The position numbers and the translations under genes are program-made. The notes under the pieces are model-generated. The model was not told the DNA's origin. It worked only from the letters and a program-made list of their open reading frames with translations, and did no database searches. From assembly GCA_025716815.1 (NCBI GenBank), contig JAIXMN010000053.1:7501-50000 (forward strand): a stretch of DNA of 42,500 nt, read 5' to 3'. Shown one piece after another: positions 40,766-42,500 of this stretch; the first letter of the stretch is position 1, and the number at the start of each line of letters is the position of its first letter. The stretch is from Dichotomocladium elegans (lineage: Eukaryota; Mucoromycota; Mucoromycetes; Mucorales; Lichtheimiaceae).

Positions 40766-42500
40766 CAAAATGACCTAGGATGATTGGAAGTCAAGTCTAA
40801 AAAAGACCTAGGATGATCCAAGTCAAGTCTAAAAAAGACCTAGGATGATTCAAGTCAAGTCTAAAAAAGACCTAGGAGTCCAGTCAAGTCTAAAAAAGAC
40901 CTAGGATGATTCCAAGTCAAGTCTAAAAAAGACCTAGGCCAAGTCCAAGTCAAGTCTAAAAAAGACCTAGGATAGTCCAAGTCAAGTCTAAAAAAGACCT
41001 AGGAAGTCCAGTCAAGTCTAAAAAAGACCTAGGTAAGTCCAAGTCAAGTCTAAAAAAGACCTAGGAAGTCCAAGTCAAGTCTAAAAAAGACCTAGGATGA
41101 GTCCAAGTCAAGTCTAAAAAAGACCTAGGTAAGTCTAGTCAAGTCTAAAAAAGACCTAGATAGTCCAAGTCAAGTCTAAAAAAGACCTAGGATGAGTCCA
41201 AGTCAAGTCTAAAAAAGACCTAGGGTAAGTCCAAGTCAAGTCTAAAAAAGACCTAGGATAGTCCAAGTCAAGTCTAAAAAAGACCTAGGAAGTCCAAGTC
41301 AAGTCTAAAAAAGACCTAGGATGAGTCCAAGTCAAGTCTAAAAAAGACCTAGGCAAGTCCAAGTCAAGTCTAAAAAAGACCTAGGCCAAGTCCAAGTCAA
41401 GTCTAAAAAAGACCTAGGATAGTCCAAGTCAAGTCTAAAAAAGACCTAGGGTAAGTCCTAGTCAAGTCTAAAAAAGACCTAGGATGAGTCCAAGTCAAGT
41501 CTAAAAAAGACCTAGGAAGTCCAAGTCAAGTCTAAAAAAGACCTAGGATGAGTCCAAGTCAAGTCTAAAAAAGACCTAGGCCAAGTCCAAGTCAAGTCTA
41601 AAAAAGACCTAGGGTCAATGATCCAAGTCCAAGTCTAAAAAAGACCTAGAAGTCCAAGTCAAGTCTAAAAAAGACCTAGGTAAGTCCAGTCAAGTCTAAA
41701 AAAGACCTAGGCAAGTCCAAGTCAAGTCTAAAAAAGACCTAGGATGATCCAAGTCAAGTCTAAAAAAGACCTAGGCCAAGTCCAAGTCAAGTCTAAAAAA
41801 GACCTAGGATGATCCAAGTCAAGTCTAAAAAAGACCTAGGGTAAGTCCAAGTCAAGTCTAAAAAAGACCTAGGATGAGTCCAAGTCAAGTCTAAAAAAGA
41901 CCTAGGGTAAGTCCTAGTCAAGTCTAAAAAAGACCTAGGATGAGTCCAAGTCAAGTCTAAAAAAGACCTAGGCCAAGTCCAAGTCAAGTCTAAAAAAGAC
42001 CTAGGAAGTCCAAGTCAAGTCTAAAAAAGACCTAGGGTAAGTCCAAGTCAAGTCTAAAAAAGACCTAGGATGAGTCCAAGTCAAGTCTAAAAAAGACCTA
42101 GGATAGTCCAAGTCAAGTCTAAAAAAGACCTAGAAGTCCAAGTCAAGTCTAAAAAAGACCTAGGATAGTCCAAGTCAAGTCTAAAAAAGACCTAGGAAGT
42201 CCAAGTCAAGTCTAAAAAAGACCTAGGATGATCCAAGTCAAGTCTAAAAAAGACCTAGGGTAAGTCCTAGTCAAGTCTAAAAAAGACCTAGGATGATCCA
42301 AGTCAAGTCTAAAAAAGACCTAGGGTAAGTCCAAGTCAAGTCTAAAAAAGACCTAGGATGAGTCCAAGTCAAGTCTAAAAAAGACCTAGGAAGTCCAAGT
42401 CAAGTCTAAAAAAGACCTAGGGTAAGTCCTAGTCAAGTCTAAAAAAGACCTAGGATGAGTCCAAGTCAAGTCTAAAAAAGACCTAGGATAGTCCAAGTCA
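40766..42500. repeat. IGS satellite block 4, to window end
   Basis: More than 50 units of TCCAAGTCAAGTCTAAAAAA + GACCTAGG with linkers of 2-13 bp (AGTCC, GATAGTCC, GATGAGTCC, GTAAGTCC, CCAAGTCC). The core is nearly invariant; only linker length varies (unit about 26-33 bp). It runs off the window end. Confidence 0.95.

Noticed and set aside
36417..42500. CRISPR-like array
   Set aside because: Units are directly adjoining satellite repeats with short degenerate linkers, not unique spacers, and the genome is eukaryotic.

Overview
The window is fungal nuclear DNA made almost entirely of nested transposable elements, running into the 3' end of a 28S rRNA gene and its intergenic spacer (IGS). Evidence for a fungus: short introns (about 50-140 nt) with GT-AG borders and one GC-AG intron, a CACTG-type Plavaka/Tnp2 transposon, a fungal-style Helitron helicase gene rich in introns, and a 5S rRNA gene inside the IGS on the same strand as 28S. 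The 5S linkage and the Plavaka element point towards Basidiomycota. The 28S tail is unusually divergent, so the lineage is left open. No ordinary host protein gene was recognised.

Layout. (1) 1-133: spacer-like flank. (2) 136-7525: element E1, an IS630/Tc1-mariner-like transposon with about 1.02-kb terminal inverted repeats (TIRs) and TA target duplications. It carries an intact DD34E transposase (gene A) and a catalytically dead paralogue (gene B). (3) About 7.5-35.5 kb: a Helitron whose Rep-helicase gene starts at 8861, is broken near 11990 and resumes near 34270. (4) In the break lies a poorly bounded insert X (SINE-like unit, solo end of a fourth E-type element). X carries E3 (13159-33817), another two-gene element. 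E3 carries Y (14678-28660), an ISXO2/Merlin-like element with an 8-bp target duplication, which split E3's small gene C. Y's transposase gene carries E2 (15818-21204) in its first intron and a Plavaka element (21673-27521) in its third exon. Removing the inserts restores a clean 384-residue reading frame for Y and a 65-residue frame for gene C. The order of events is therefore Helitron, X, E3, Y, then E2 and Plavaka. (5) 35546-36115: 28S rRNA 3' end, abruptly truncated on its 5' side. (6) 36116-42500: IGS with blocks of a roughly 33-bp satellite, a 5S gene, a dispersed repeat of about 165 bp and tRNA-like sequences.

The most interesting system is the E family. Three clearly different members (E1, E2, E3) share tips starting CAGGA(T/C)TTT, TA target sites and TIRs of 1.0-1.14 kb. 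They also share a gene pair: A, and B, a co-oriented paralogue that kept the DNA-binding region and the DDE fold but lost the first catalytic aspartate in every case (Gly, Ala, Gly). E1 and E2 also have TTCG-type hexamers at matching distances from the tip (39, 59, 102 and 168/169 bp). I infer a two-component transposon: an active transposase plus a conserved inactive partner that may bind ends or regulate.
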